A stretch of 64,000 nt of DNA. Source: Massospora cicadina (taxonomy: Eukaryota; Entomophthoromycota; Entomophthoromycetes; Entomophthorales; Entomophthoraceae). Under the pieces are notes generated by a model. That model worked only from the letters and a program-made list of their open reading frames with translations, had not been told where the DNA came from and searched no databases. Position numbers and translations under genes: made by a program. Position 1 is the first letter of the stretch. The number at the start of each line of letters is the position of its first letter. Where the stretch lies: NCBI GenBank assembly GCA_022478985.1, contig JAKSZP010009561.1, positions 1-64,000 of the forward strand. The letters run 5' to 3'. This document shows positions 44,330 to 55,989 of the stretch, piece by piece.

Positions 44330-44720
44330 TATAATTAGTGTAGACAGAGTCAATGTGATTAAACTTAGCTGGTAAGAATTCATGTCCATTGATGCATCTA
44401 ACTTAGCAGTAGACATCTTGGGAAAATGGTTCAAAGCTGTATCTGTTTAATGGCATTGGTGAAAGCCAATGCCCTATTTCTCTTATATTTTATCTATCAC
44501 AATATAGATGCCTATAATTTCTACTTTAAGATAATGGGCAATATTTTTACTTCACAGGTTGTACAAGGGTTGTTATTCTCTTTGACACCAGCTAGACCTT
44601 TCCTGAACCCACAACCATTTTATCAATGTGACAGCATATAAGTAAATGGATTAATGGTATCATTCCTGCAAAAGTGTCTGCGACCAATCTAATGCAATGT
44701 AACAACTACCTTCTGGATGC
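44330..44720 (+). pseudogene. R1 relic: gypsy integrase core
   Basis: FMSIDASN near 44380-44405, LGKWFKAVSV near 44417-44450 and GNIFTSQVVQGLL near 44535-44575 fit, in order, the first catalytic Asp region, the KW.KA strand and the second Asp region (GTNFTSQ) of gypsy integrases. The second Asp itself is lost. The strand agrees with the RNase H relic at 18930-19570. Removing Chr-1 brings the two into the right order. The motifs are short, so the call is moderate. Confidence 0.5.
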
Positions 44721-45900
44721 CCTGCTGGTACGTTGAGTAAGTTGAAACCATTTAATCAGGATGTTACTATTTAAGGTAGTATATGAATGAGAACGATGAC
44801 TATCCATTAGCATTTAACCAATATTTGGACATGTAAACAAGTCTGAATTACCCAGGCAATCATTAGCTGATGAGATTCTTTTATAAATATAGGTAATAGC
44901 TAAAAAAGTCAATGTTATAACCAATACTAAGGTAACCATTAATTTAATGCATGAATTCCTACACTTTCTACCTTCCAGATAAGCTAATATTGAGCTTTTA
45001 CTAATGGTATTGATAATCTGAAGTTTATTGGCTGGTCCTTTATAAACTATAAGATTACTATTCTATATGGCGTCAGCATGCTTCTTAACAGAATGACTCA
45101 TTGGTAAGAATTTATCTACTTGGCAGAAAATAATAGTTAATATGATTAGAGCGTGAAATTTAAAAAGTTGATGATATTTATCCTCTTTGTTAAGGTATTC
45201 TTCCATTATGGATACATTCCCTTTGTGTGAAAGATTTTTCATAATCTTTAAATGAGCTTTGTCTTTATTTTATGAGTATTCAAATCCTTTGGGCTATATG
45301 GTTTTTTCTTTATCAAATAGACCTTCTTTCCATCTATTAATTTTTGATTTAATTATTCATTGCTTTTTGGTTTCCATTAATTGATGTTTGGATAATTAAA
45401 GGCTTATATCATATGAAATAAGTTAGTTATCATCTTTCTTGACAATACCTTCTTTAAGATCTTTGAATGGGGCACATATCTTTAATGGATCCTCCCGTGG
45501 ATTTGGTTAACAACTCTCCTTGTTTTAACGGAAGCTATGGAGTATTCAGGTCCAGGCCAATAGATCACTTAATAGGGTGCATAACATAGAACATCAAGCA
45601 TATAAGATCATCTTTCAGGTCAATGGTGGTAGAATATTACCATCTTACCTAGTAATTATTCAGTAAAGAGGCTTTCAACAACTAGTTGCTTTTCTTTTTG
45701 ACTAATAGTACCAGAGACTTTGCTACAAGTGTTGAACCCTAATGTTTTCATACAAAAACTTACTCATATTTAAGTCAGTAGTATCAGGGTTGATGATATC
45801 AGTAAGAGCTGTAAGCTGGAGGGCAACATGAGATCAATACCATAATGGAATTTAAATGAGGATATCTTAATTATCATATGATAGCTTACCTGGTAAGCCA
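44721..45900. other. Unassigned AT-rich stretch
   Basis: Nothing recognisable on either strand. No repeat with the rest of the window was noticed. It probably contains the decayed ends of R1 and R2. Confidence 0.3.
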
Positions 45901-46240
45901 TCAAGGCTTAAGTAAGATAAATATTTCACTGGTATGAGTCAGTATAAATATCTTACACATTATGCAATTAAGATTACCATTTTCTCGATCCACTGCCCCA
46001 TTGATAGAGGGATAGTAAGGATCAACCAAGACATGATAGAGTTCAACTAAAAAATATGGGTTCAGTACCACCTGAGATACGAAATTTGTACCATTGATAG
46101 ACATAAGGACTTTTAGGGCTATCATCTGGGTGAAGACTTGCTTAAGCAGAAAGGAGGAGGTAGCATTTGGCGTAATAGTTTTTGGACTGTCACCAAGGTT
46201 TGAAGGTGGGCTTAAAGCTGAAAATCAGTGGAGAGGTCAA
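45901..46240 (-). pseudogene. R2 relic: gypsy integrase core
   Basis: Minus strand, open from 46125. FLLKQVFTQMIALKVLMSINGTNFVSQVV (46150-46065, quoted in part) holds the GTNFVSQ block, with the catalytic Asp replaced (SINGTNF for SDRGTNF). DPYYPSINGAVDRENGNL near 46020-45965 is the catalytic Glu region (Asp stands for Glu). It differs in sequence from the Gyp-B integrase that starts at 46579, so it is a separate relic. Confidence 0.65.
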
Positions 46241-46578
46241 AAAACGCAAAGATGGACTGAATACAGACTATATTACTAAGTCAAAATGCGTCTATATTTT
46301 TTAAGATGCATATGGACATGGTGCATCAAGGATCTTCATGGCCCCCTCCACTCAGGATATGTCATATTCTTCTGGATTGATCGCCTGGGCAGCGTCCTCA
46401 TTGTATTTTATTGACCCCATGACTGGAGCGGTGGAAGCCGCACCTCTTGAAATTCAGGAAGTGGATATGTGATTCCTGAATTTACTTCCATTAACTTTAA
46501 TGTGTGTGGATTCCCAAATTGAATTTGGGTTTGGTGCTGTCAAGATAGGGCTCTGTTCAATTGGGCTTGAGAGTCAAT
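46241..46578. other. Unassigned stretch between R2 and Gyp-B integrase
   Basis: Likely the downstream end of Gyp-B (minus strand) and the upstream end of R2. No LTR edge, chromodomain or polypurine tract can be fixed. Confidence 0.3.
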
Positions 46579-47630
46579 TCATTGCAGCTCGATTAGGAAA
46601 TAGGGATTTTCAATTTGCTTTTTGTTTTGAATCTCAACAACGCCCCTCAAGATCCTTTTAGAGGGGTTTATTAGGCTGAAGGAACTGTCCATGCACCCTA
46701 TTAACCAAGTCCTCTGGTTGATGGCAGCAATGTAGTATTCTAACTTTACTTTTTGGTTGACCTTATAGACCAGACTAAAGAACGTAAAGTTTAATCTGTT
46801 GACCTCCAGGTCAATGGTGATAGAAGGGAACAAGGTCACCCAAGTGGAAAGTTGGTAAGGAGGGTCAGCCAAATAAAATTGGTATGTCTCTCTTCCTGTA
46901 GTGATGACAATGCCTTGCGTGGCTAGGGCTTGAAACAAGGTAATTTTATCAGCTAAGGCCCTCATAGTTAATTCAGAGTTCTCAGTTGTGGAGGTCTTAA
47001 GCAATGGATGAAAGCTACTTATTGGCTGTGGATCACGCCCATACTGGGCTTCAAATGGGGACATCTTGATAAATTGGTGGTAGCTTATCCTATAGTCAAG
47101 AAAAGCTCTGGGCAAATAGCAGTTCCAGCGAGCAGGATCTGAGGTGGCCATCTTACATAAAATGAAGATAAGAGTTCTCTTAGTGTGTTCTACCACCCAT
47201 TGGTTGATGGGTGGTAAGGGGCAATGAAACTCAGGTTGATGCTGAATAGTGAGGTAAATTCTTCTATTATTTGTGGGGTGAAGTTCAACACGTCATCTGA
47301 AAGTAAGGTTTGGGGCAACCCGTGCTGGGTGAAAATGGATCAAACAATAAATAGAGCTGTGGCTTTGGCGGTGGCAGCTGGGACCAAAATCGCTCCAATC
47401 CACTTGGTTGGATGGTCCATGGCTAGGAGAATATACTTATGGACATGCAACCCAGTGGGAAGAGGGCCCACCACATTGGGCTGCCAACATTGAAAGGTCC
47501 CATTGGAGCAACTATTGAAATTTGATACCAAGGGTTGGCCTGATCTTAGGATCAACAGGTCATACAAGCCTCTAGGATCTCTTAGATAATTTCCACCATA
47601 TGGTCCCAGTAGCATCAGTTGTTCAGCCAC
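46579..47630 (-). pseudogene. Gyp-B integrase
   Basis: From 47630 downward: QCWQPNVVGPLPTG (first Asp replaced by Asn, family DVVGPLP), then YILLAMDHPTKWIGAI. HGLPQTLLSDDVLNFTPQII lies near 47320-47260, where SDD carries the second Asp. FIAPYHPSTNG lies near 47235-47200. The open frame 47196-46579 gives VEHTKRTLIFIL, AFLDYRISYHQFIKMSPFEAQYGRDP and the C-terminal domain. One frame change and a stop separate the parts. Confidence 0.85.
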
Positions 47631-47929
47631 TCATGCGTCTTCTTCACCGCGCCATGCCCCACAGTTGCATGACCCTCCAGGTTAACATCAGTTAGTGAAG
47701 AAGGGCGAATGTAAGGGAGCCACTTGTTATTGATCATTTATATAGCAGCCCATCTCTGACCTGAGTGTTGCAAGTCATACTTTGGAGCTCATATTGGATC
47801 TTGGGGGTCTTCAATTCCCAGCATTCCATGAAGTTAATTAGATCATACAATCAGTCTTCTTCAAGGGTCAAGGCAGCTAATACTGGAATTATAGAGAGAC
47901 CATAGACATTATATGGATCTCCCCTGTAT

Positions 47930-48270
47930 GATGGACAATAGTAAAGTCATAGCTCTGTAGTCTCAAGACTTACCTGACTAGATGGCCATTAGGGTCCTTC
48001 ATATGTTGGAGCCATCAGAGCGAGGAATGCTCAGTGACGATGGCAAAATGGGTGCCATAAAGATAGGAATGAAAATGCTTGATTGCTAGCAAAACAGCCA
48101 GTCGTTCTCATTTGGTAACGCTATAATTCCGTTTAACCTTGCTTAAGGTTTTGCGTAAGTAAGCCACTGGATGGTCAACCTGGTTTTTGTTGTGCTGGGC
48201 TAGGATGTCCCCAATGGCAACATCTTTGGCATCCATAAATAGTAGGAAAGGTTGATTAAATTGTGGATGG
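47930..48270 (-). pseudogene. Gyp-B RNase H
   Basis: On the minus strand, PFLLFMDAKDVAIGDILAQH, then DHPVAYLRKTLSKVKRNYSVT, then a stop, then RLAVLLAIKHFHSYLYGTHF and TEHSSL. These are the RNase H motifs in order, with the first catalytic Asp kept in MDAK and the later TDH replaced by TEH. Confidence 0.8.
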
Positions 48271-48329
48271 ACTAAAATAGGCTTAGTGCTAAGAGCAGTC
48301 CATGATGCGTAAAAGCCTGTTCTTGCTCA

Positions 48330-49128
48330 TGCCGCTACTCAGAAGACATGGTATTCTGCAGAAGGTAGAACAGAGGCTCATTCAGGTCAGCAAACTGAGG
48401 AATAAACTGACGATAATAACCCATCATGCCAAGGAATACCTGGATATTCTTAAGGCTTTGGGGGTGTGATATCTTCTCAACTGCGTTGACTTTGTCCAGT
48501 AAGGGCTAGATGCCACTTTTTGGCACTTTATGTCTAAGGAAATACATTTTAAACTGTAAGAGCACTTTGAAGGCTTGAGTTTTTTAATCTTTTTAAGCCA
48601 ATTGAAAACATACAAAGGCGATCTACATGACCATTAAAAGTTTGCAAGAAGATGGTGATGTCATTTAGATATATGGGAACACACAATAAATTTAGGTATC
48701 CAAAGATTCCCGTCCATGGCACGTTGGAAAGTGGCTGGCGCGTTACAAAGCCCCTGAGGCATCCTTGTAGGTTTGAACACCCTTCGTTAGAAAAAAGTGC
48801 GCACTTGGAACAGTCTTCAGGTCAAGCTCCACTTGCTAATACCCGCTTTTTCAAGTCCATTGCAGAAAAATATTGTTACCCAAAAAGCAACTAAAGAGAG
48901 TTTTCAATCAGGGCAGAGTGTAGCTATCCTTCTTGGTAATGGAATTGAACCATCCATAATCCATCACCAACCAATGGCTGCCATCCTTCTTTTGAACCAG
49001 CAGGAGAGGGGATGCCCATGTACTATGTGATGGCACCATTAACCTGGCTTCAAAAGTTGCTTGAGTTCTACTGCCACTTGTGCCTCCTTAACCTTACTCT
49101 TTCAGTAAGGTCATGACTGAAAGGGGAG
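48330..49128 (-). pseudogene. Gyp-B reverse transcriptase, main part
   Basis: Read downward from 49128: LKQLLKPG, then WASPLLLVQKKDGS and LVMDYGWFNSIT near 49020-48940. CNAPATFQRAMDG-like codons follow near 48760-48700, then a badly mutated active-site region near 48670-48640 (ISK in place of YLDD in the readable frame). KLKPSKC and KALRISRYSLA (48615-48424) end the domain. It stops at the Gyp-C target duplication, beyond which the pre-RT linker continues at 56471. Confidence 0.75.
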
Positions 49129-49604
49129 TGTTGGAAAGTTGATATGACTGGATGATATGCTACCCATACCGATGGATCAGAGGGGGAATTGAGATGAGAC
49201 TTGAAATTTATGGAAAAAGGTATACAAATTACAATCGACCAAAATGATGACCATTCAGTGAATTAAGATGATTTATGCCAAGATTCTATACAAATGAGAG
49301 TTTCTAAAGAAGGAAAGATAAATTAAAGACTACCGAGCTGAGGATGCATCTGGCTTGGGGAACCGAGATATAAAGATTCAAATGTAGGATTAAAGGATGA
49401 TCTTTTTAGTGTGGTTGAGCTATTGCAGATATATCTGTGATTTATATTAATAAAGGTCGAAGTAAAGGGCGATAGCTCCATATATAAGTTTTTTGAGTTT
49501 ATTATTAGTCAGCGATCTTCATATAATCCAATTTGGTTGCTCAGTGGCTAATACCCTGTGTAAACCAAAGCGGCGGAATCAATCCTATATGCCGATAATT
49601 AACA
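49129..49604 (+). repeat. Gyp-C 5' LTR
   Basis: Starts TGTTGGAAAG and ends ATTAACA. In the first 62 positions I count 10 differences from the 3' LTR, nine of them transitions. A TATATAAG box is at 49481. Confidence 0.95.
49481..49488 (+). promoter_or_regulatory. Candidate TATA box in Gyp-C LTR
   Basis: TATATAAG, kept at the same place in the 3' LTR (56340-56347). Its position about 115 bases before the LTR end suits an LTR promoter. Confidence 0.5.
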
Positions 49605-49605
49605 G

Positions 49606-49620
49606 TGGTGCTCACTACAG
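49606..49620 (+). promoter_or_regulatory. Gyp-C primer-binding site
   Basis: TGGTGCTCACTACAG, one base after the LTR. It is identical over 15 bases to the site of Gyp-A. Confidence 0.8.
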
Positions 49621-49692
49621 AGGGCCACAAGGCAACCGTAGCTTTTTCAGCAATAATATACAATGATGAGTCCTAATTTATTCTGACATAAT

Positions 49693-52100
49693 TTGATCAG
49701 ATTCTGGGCGCGGTATGCTGAAGAAGCCTGGGAGGCACCTATCCACAAACCAACATTATTTACTGTGACTGACCTGGGGGATGATGAAGCTATGATCAAT
49801 TTGCAATTGGAAAATTGCCCTGAGCTGACGACCAACCAACAAGGATGCTCCATAAATGTGACTCCCCAACAACTGGGGAATATTATGGAGTGGCTGTTGC
49901 GCAGATATCATCTATATAAAGATGAGACTGGGGAAAACGCCCTGAGTTTATTTCATAACCAATGCAACCAAGAAAATTGCTATGCTCTGTACATGTCTTA
50001 TTTAGATGCGACTACAATGGGGTTGGCTTGCCACCTCAGTACCCATGAAATTGAGGAATAACTAGTCACTTATGTGCAACCTTCAATTTGCCAGCTACTG
50101 CGTGTTCTGGCTCATCATTATACTGAAATTAAAGATGTATTACAATTCATGTAACACAACAGCATGATACTTACCTCCTGCTTGACCGCCTAGATTGTTC
50201 ATTTTCAGAAATACAAGGGGCGCTGGCACAGATTGATCATTGTGTTGGGGACATCTGCGGTCAATTAGACATCCTGGTACCACAGTTAAATTTAAAATAC
50301 CTCGAGTAATAAGAGAACTGCTGGATCAGCATGGCCTATCAGCGGAGTGGATTCAGGATGTAACAATATTGGGGAATAATACCAATCGCTTTATGACAGA
50401 GCTTGCTGAATGGGCGGAAGCTCTCAAAGCCATAATTGCCCAGCTCAAGGTAAAAAAATGACCTTGATGGAACGGCAGGTGGGGATTAAGTTGGCTCTTT
50501 ATCAGCTGAATTAACCCAACTTTGGTTTAAATGGAGTACCAAGCGAATGGCAGATAATGCGCTTATCGTTTGGTCAACATCTCCTGAATATCTCCAGCTT
50601 ATTCATTGGGTTACACAACTGGAAGTTGTTAGTCAGGCTGAGCGCCAACGAGCCTTCCCTCTTCTGATTGGTGAGACAAGAGAGTATGTGGACATGCAAG
50701 GGTGCCTTGATACCCTTTGATGGGCTAATGAGGAATGGGTACAGGAATAAACCTCCCTTGTTAACTAAATAAACACCGCCAATCACCAAGTGGATAACGA
50801 TAGCTGGCAGCAAACCCACCTGCAAAACATAGTTGAAGAGGTTCTTGCGATTACAAGCCGTGGAACAAAAAACTGAACATCAAGAGGGAATTCCGCTAAG
50901 AGTTGCAACATCATTATGAAATTCTGCAACAGGAACTTCAGGATGGACGGTGTAAATGCTATTTGGTTAAAGTGGAGCAATTGATTGATGAACAGTTTGA
51001 GGGGCATGCAGGAGCCAGGGGAAATGGGGTATTTAGTGGTGATTTGGGGGAAGAATGCTATGGATCAGCAAATGAATATCCCTTGGGTAGTATGATAGAC
51101 CCCCGCGCAACACCACTTCTTCCAAGTCCTTTTTGATGGATTCAAGTCCATCTGGACAGCTGTATGATAACGCACAAAGGGATGGTTCCTGTAATCGCTC
51201 TGAAAACAACTCACCTGCTCCTTGAAGCAGGAACCTAGAGCAAAGCGAATTCATTTTTATCAAAATTACCTCCTTTCAGTCATGATTGGAATTTACACGG
51301 TTACTTTAAGCGTTTTGAATTTTCTGTGGAAGGGGCTACTGATTGACAAAAAGCAAATTTGTTGCTGTCCGCTTTAGATGTGGAAAGCGCTGATCAAGAT
51401 ACCAGCTATCTTCCAAATAGCTCAGTATCCTAAAAAGAAGTTAAATCAATTGTTATCTGGCTGTTTGGGGGCGCTACCAAGATGGCCCAATGGAAAGCTG
51501 ACTTTATGAGTATACAGTTTCACCAAAACGAGACCCTGTTAGAATTTTCTGAGCGTTTTATGGCAGAAGCACACGTCCCACTTGCAGCTAACATTTTTTT
51601 CCACCAAGGATGTTGGTATAGTGATGACGGCAGCTGTAAAACCACATTGGGAACTATACAACACTATGTCTCATGTGTTGGATGGAGATACCAGACTTAT
51701 TTGAATCATGAACACCTTTTGTTGACTATCCGCCATGATCAGTGCCCCCAACTTAGCCTGAAAAATCTCTGCTGTCTCCACTCCAACCTCTTCAGGATAT
51801 AGGCCACAGCGACTGGGTTATCAGCTGCTGGAACGTATTTGTTCATCATACAAGTCAGTGGACCCTTTTTGGCCCATGTACGCTTCACCAGTTTGTCCGC
51901 GACCTTCAAACCAAACTGGCAACTTCTGACCTGGTCCTTCTGCCACAAGCTATATAATTGGACCTTTTATAAACACTTGCTTCCCGTGCGGACAAAGAGA
52001 GCATTATGCGGGTAATTGCCCTAGCAAACCACAAGTGTATGCAATGCCAACTGAGAAAGTCAAGCAGGGAAAAGCTCAAGTGGAGTAGAGACAGGATGCT
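49693..52100 (+). pseudogene. Gyp-C Gag (broken)
   Basis: A first open part (49693-50061, MIRFWARYAEEAWEAP) starts about 70 bases after the primer site. Further open pieces lie at 50240-50461 and 51482-51600, the last with a capsid-like WKADFMSIQFHQNETLLEFSE helix. That helix is also found in Gyp-A as KQEFMGIQFHKYKSLARFSD. A complete zinc knuckle CFPCGQREHYAGNC (CX2CX4HX4C) lies at 51978-52019. Stops and shifts occur between pieces. The region is long (about 2.4 kb) for Gag. Confidence 0.75.
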
Positions 52101-52375
52101 CTACCTCCGCTGAGTCAATTCACTTGTCCCTAACAATTCCCAAACGTCTTTTTGGGAAATAATTCAAACCTCAAATTAGATGATTTGTTATACCAGCAGC
52201 TTTCATTGGATATCCCTTCTTCCGCTTCTGAGAGTAAAAGTTCACCCCATAGCCTATGTTCCGCCAAGACGTGCAGAAGCCATATGCGTGGTAGATCCTG
52301 GAGCAGACTGGCACCAGCAACGCGGATCCCTCGACAAATGTTGCCTCTTTAGTAGGGGTTAACTTAGCCATTCTG

Positions 52376-52860
52376 GTGGAGAAAATCAAAAGTGAGTATA
52401 CTCAGGTCTGCAAGGGCATTTCCTCCTTTTTGAGTAACACAAAGCCCTTGAACGTACAAGTAATAAACTTTGATGGTTCTTCTTACTCAGATTGTACTTA
52501 CTGTGACATTTTTGTTCAAAACACAAAAATCTGCGCTATCATAGACACGGGAGCACCTGTGAACATAGTCTCCACCTTTTGGTGGCTAAATATATGTTGA
52601 AACTGGATGTGGACCATTGAGTAGTATATGGGACTGCGGGGGTCGCATAGCATTGTTTCTGAAGGAGCATATAGCACGTTGCCTTTACGATTTGGGTCAG
52701 TCCAGGTGTCCACTCAAGTGGTGGTTTTGCCAAATAACAACTGCAATATGCTAATCAGCGTGGCTTTTATGAGGAAATTTGGCGTTGTGATAAATATGGC
52801 GGAGAGAACTCTTACTATTTTAAGCCAACAGATTCCCATATATATTTCCTCTTGTGGAAT
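52376..52860 (+). pseudogene. Gyp-C aspartic protease
   Basis: The active site AIIDTGAPVNIVS lies near 52537-52575. After a frameshift and stop, GAYSTLPLRFGS and NNNCNMLISVAFMRKFG follow (52650-52780), the last being the ILG-like distal motif. It is close to the Gyp-A protease in the same blocks. Confidence 0.8.
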
Positions 52861-53434
52861 CTCAACGGATCCAGTACTCTCTAGTCAAATCAATCTAGCG
52901 TACAGTGATGGAGTGATTCCTGTTCATTATCAACGACTGAGTTGGTGGACCAGGACCCTCCCAACCAGATATATGAGTACAAAGGGATCCCGCTTTGGGC
53001 AATGAACGCTTTGAGCCTACCATCTGGACACCAGTGCATAGTAGGGACTGGGCTTGAAATTGATGTTTTAAAGGGATTTATGGGGAAATTATGGCGCCTC
53101 ACTAGCATTCGCAGCTTGAACCACATGTGGCTCCAGGGATACTGCTACCCATTAATGGGAAGGTGAAAGTGCTGCTAGCAAACTTACAAAAGAAGGCAAT
53201 AACAATCCGGTGGCACCAAGTGGTGGCTTACCTACACTTTGTCCCTATAGAGGAAGTTCATTGTATTCATGATTTCAACTCATGGGAGGATCTCGGACTA
53301 TCAGCAAGCTCATTATTTGGCATACTGACCATGGTTTTGAGGGAAGCGCTCACGGGATTATTGGCAGAACAGCAAGATAAGGCTATGGAATTATTTGAAA
53401 AGTATTAGATATATTTGTACATGACGATCATGAT

Positions 53435-54210
53435 TTGGTGTGCGCTCAAGGGGTGGTACATTGGATAGATATGGGGGATCACCCTCCCATTCAATCACGA
53501 CCTATTAGACATTCAAAAGCAGTGAAAGAGGTTGTCTCCGATGAGGTGGATAAACTTATCGTGCAAGGAATACTTGAGCCATCAAACAGTCTGTGGGCAT
53601 CACCTGTGCTCATTGTAAAGAAAAACGATGGCTCTAATTTAGTGGTTATTGACTATCAAAAACTCAATAATGTAACGAGAAAGATTCCTACCCTCTTCAG
53701 CAGGTTAACGACACATTAGACTGATTGGGTGGGGCAAATTATTTTTCCGCCATAGATCTGATCTTGGGGTACTGGCAGAAAAAATTGCCATTAGTGGAAC
53801 GGGAAAAATGTGCGATCATCACCTCAAGAGTTGTTACAGCTGACTCACATGCCGCAAGGGTTGTGTAACGCCCTGTCTACATTCCAGCATGCCATGTATA
53901 CAATTTTAGGTGATTTAAAGCTGTCCTGCGTCCTAGTTTACCTTGACAACATCAATGTGTTCTCGTGGACATTTACAGAGCACCTGGCCCACTTGGAACA
54001 AGTGTTTCAGCACTTGCTGCTGCTAATATCAAAATTAAGCCTCAGAAGTGCCATTTCTTTAGAGACCAATTGGAATACCTCAGGTTCATCGTGGATTCAA
54101 ATGGGCTTAAACTGCAGCCAGCTAAAGTGGAAGCAATAAGCAAGATGACTCACCCAGGTAGTAAGTGGGACATTCAAGTGTTTTTGGGGATGGTTGGGTA
54201 TTATTGACAG
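53435..54210 (+). pseudogene. Gyp-C reverse transcriptase (YLDN active site)
   Basis: The open part 53435-53719 gives GILEPSNSLWASPVLIVKKN and LVVIDYQKLNNVT. A TGA near 53720 replaces the Arg/Gln of the DxLGGA motif. YFSAIDLILGYWQ lies near 53740-53780. QLTHMPQGLCNALSTFQHAM and the active site VYLDNINVFSW follow (53840-53970). The second catalytic Asp has become Asn (GAC to AAC), which abolishes polymerisation in this family. A TGA near 54205 falls in YYRRFIPNFS. Downstream KCHFFRDQLEYL and KWDIQVFLGMVGYY end the domain. Confidence 0.9.
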
Positions 54211-54720
54211 TTCATTCCCAATTTCAGTTGCATTGGGGCCCTGCTTTTTGAGTTGCTAAAAGAAAATTCTCCCTTTGATTGGACGAACCAATGCCAGAAC
54301 ACTTTTGATGTGTTGTGAACAGCGTTAGCAAGCGCACCCATTTTGGAATATCCTAACTTTGACAAACAGTTTATAGTACAAACGGACACATCCCTTGCCA
54401 CTATAATTGCAGTATTATCCCAGAAGGATGATGATGGCGTGGAGCATCCTGTCGCATTCTGTAGTCAAAGCTTGAATTGTCACAAACAAAACTACACCAT
54501 AACTGATGGGAGTGTTTAGCGGTGATCTACACTTACAAACAGTTTTGGGTATCTTTACATGGGGTAAGATTCTAAGTTGTGACAGATCACGCTTTCTTGT
54601 GCTGGATACAGAATCTGCGTAAACCGGAAGGATGGCTCGCACACTGGTCTCTGAATCTTCAAGCATATGATTTTAAGTTTTACATTAGCTGGTAACAAAT
54701 CATCAAAATGCGGATTGTCT
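54211..54720 (+). pseudogene. Gyp-C RNase H
   Basis: QFIVQTDTSLATIIAVLSQK near 54367-54425 keeps the first Asp in QTDTS, followed by GVEHPVAFCSQSLNCHKQNYT. A stop lies near 54520, then YTYKQFWVSLHG and TDHAFLVLDTESA pieces. It has the same order as in Gyp-A (QTDAS...YVSHKL). Confidence 0.75.
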
Positions 54721-54889
54721 TTCTCAGTTGCCAACGGTCACTATCACGGCAGATTTATCTGACATAATGTATGAAAAGATGGCGGTGAACAAATACCAGG
54801 ATGAGCCGCTGCAGGTGATCAAGGTGTTAGATGGACTTAGGGAGGATACTTTTGTACATGGGAAGAACTATATAAGCGGATTGGAGACT

Positions 54890-55960
54890 CAATGTTGAGT
54901 TTCCCTAAACCTTTGGCTAGACCCTCAATTATTATGGATGCTCATCGGGCTGTAGGACATGGAGGATTGTGGAAAATGCTGGAGTTTTTGCGACCCCATA
55001 CTACTGGGAGAGCATGCATTATGACGTATTGGAAACGGTTAGATGTTGTCATCAGTGTCAAGTGGAAAAGCCTTTCCACAAGAAAACCACATACCAGTTA
55101 GTTAAACCCCACTTCGATTGGCACACCATTTCCATTGATGTAGTGGGACCTCTGATGACTAGCGCCAATTGATCCAAGTATATAATCTTTGCCATCAATC
55201 ATTTGACCTGAAGGGTGGAGGCCAGGGCTATTAGCGACTTGGGCGCAGTCACAACTACCAAGTTTATTATGGAGTGTGTGATACAGTGACATGGCTGCCC
55301 ACAGTTCATTCTGATGGATGGAACCAACTTCACTTTTCATATTTTGCCAAAGTTTAACGAGTTGATGGTAATCCACAGGTTTTGACCACCAACTATCATC
55401 TGGAATCAAATGGGATGGTGTAGCGAATCAATGGAACCCTAGTGAACATACTCCGCAAATTGGTAAAGGATTGGCCTCTTGGAATGGAGTTCCCTTCTAC
55501 CTAGTGCTGTGTTCACATCTAATATCAGCTATCATTTGTCCACTGGTAAGAGCCCATTTCAGCTGCTGTACTGTCGATATCCAGCTCTGCCCGCCTTGCT
55601 TTATTCATGTGTAGAGGACACTGGTGGTGTGGATCCCCAGAGATATTTAAAGACCCTTACAGATACATTGATCAAGCTGCAAACGGAAGTCTACTCCACC
55701 AGTTTGGCCAAGAAGATTTTTGATCAGGCAGCCAATCAGAAGAGAGGGAGCGGACTTCCACTGTTTGCTGTGGGGGAACACGTTTTATTCCACGACCAGC
55801 ACAGATTTGGGCGGAAAAACAAGCTCTCCAACATCTGGGCTGGGCTGTTTGAGATAATTGAGAAGACTGGCATGGATGTCTACACTATTAAGGAACCTGC
55901 TGGGGGTCAGATTATCACCTGAGTCCACGCAAAGTTACTCCAAGCATATAAACAGTAAGA
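54890..55960 (+). pseudogene. Gyp-C integrase
   Basis: The zinc site shows HRAVGHGGLWK near 54945-54975 and CCHQCQVEKP near 55047-55075. WHTISIDVVGPLM (55120-55155) has the first Asp, ILMDGTNFTFHI near 55305-55345 the second. The Glu motif region near 55390-55420 is degraded. The open frame 55479-55922 gives NISYHLSTGKSPFQLLYCRYP, then VGEHVLFHDQHRFGRKNKLS and WAGLFEIIEKTG, the C-terminal GPY/F-like domain, ending just before the polypurine tract. Confidence 0.85.
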
Positions 55961-55975
55961 GCCTATCATCCAGTC

Positions 55976-55989
55976 AAAGGGGGGGGTAA
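55976..55989 (+). promoter_or_regulatory. Gyp-C polypurine tract
   Basis: AAAGGGGGGGGTAA directly before the 3' LTR. It resembles the tract of TRG (AGTGGGGGGTTA). Confidence 0.8.

Noticed and set aside
44426..44641. 71-codon frame as a host gene
   Set aside because: Its middle has the integrase GNIFTSQVVQG motif, so it is a retroelement relic.
46321..46480. Possible chromodomain of Gyp-B
   Set aside because: The minus-strand frame there lacks the aromatic motif and the V-E-x-I-L start, and no reliable similarity is visible.
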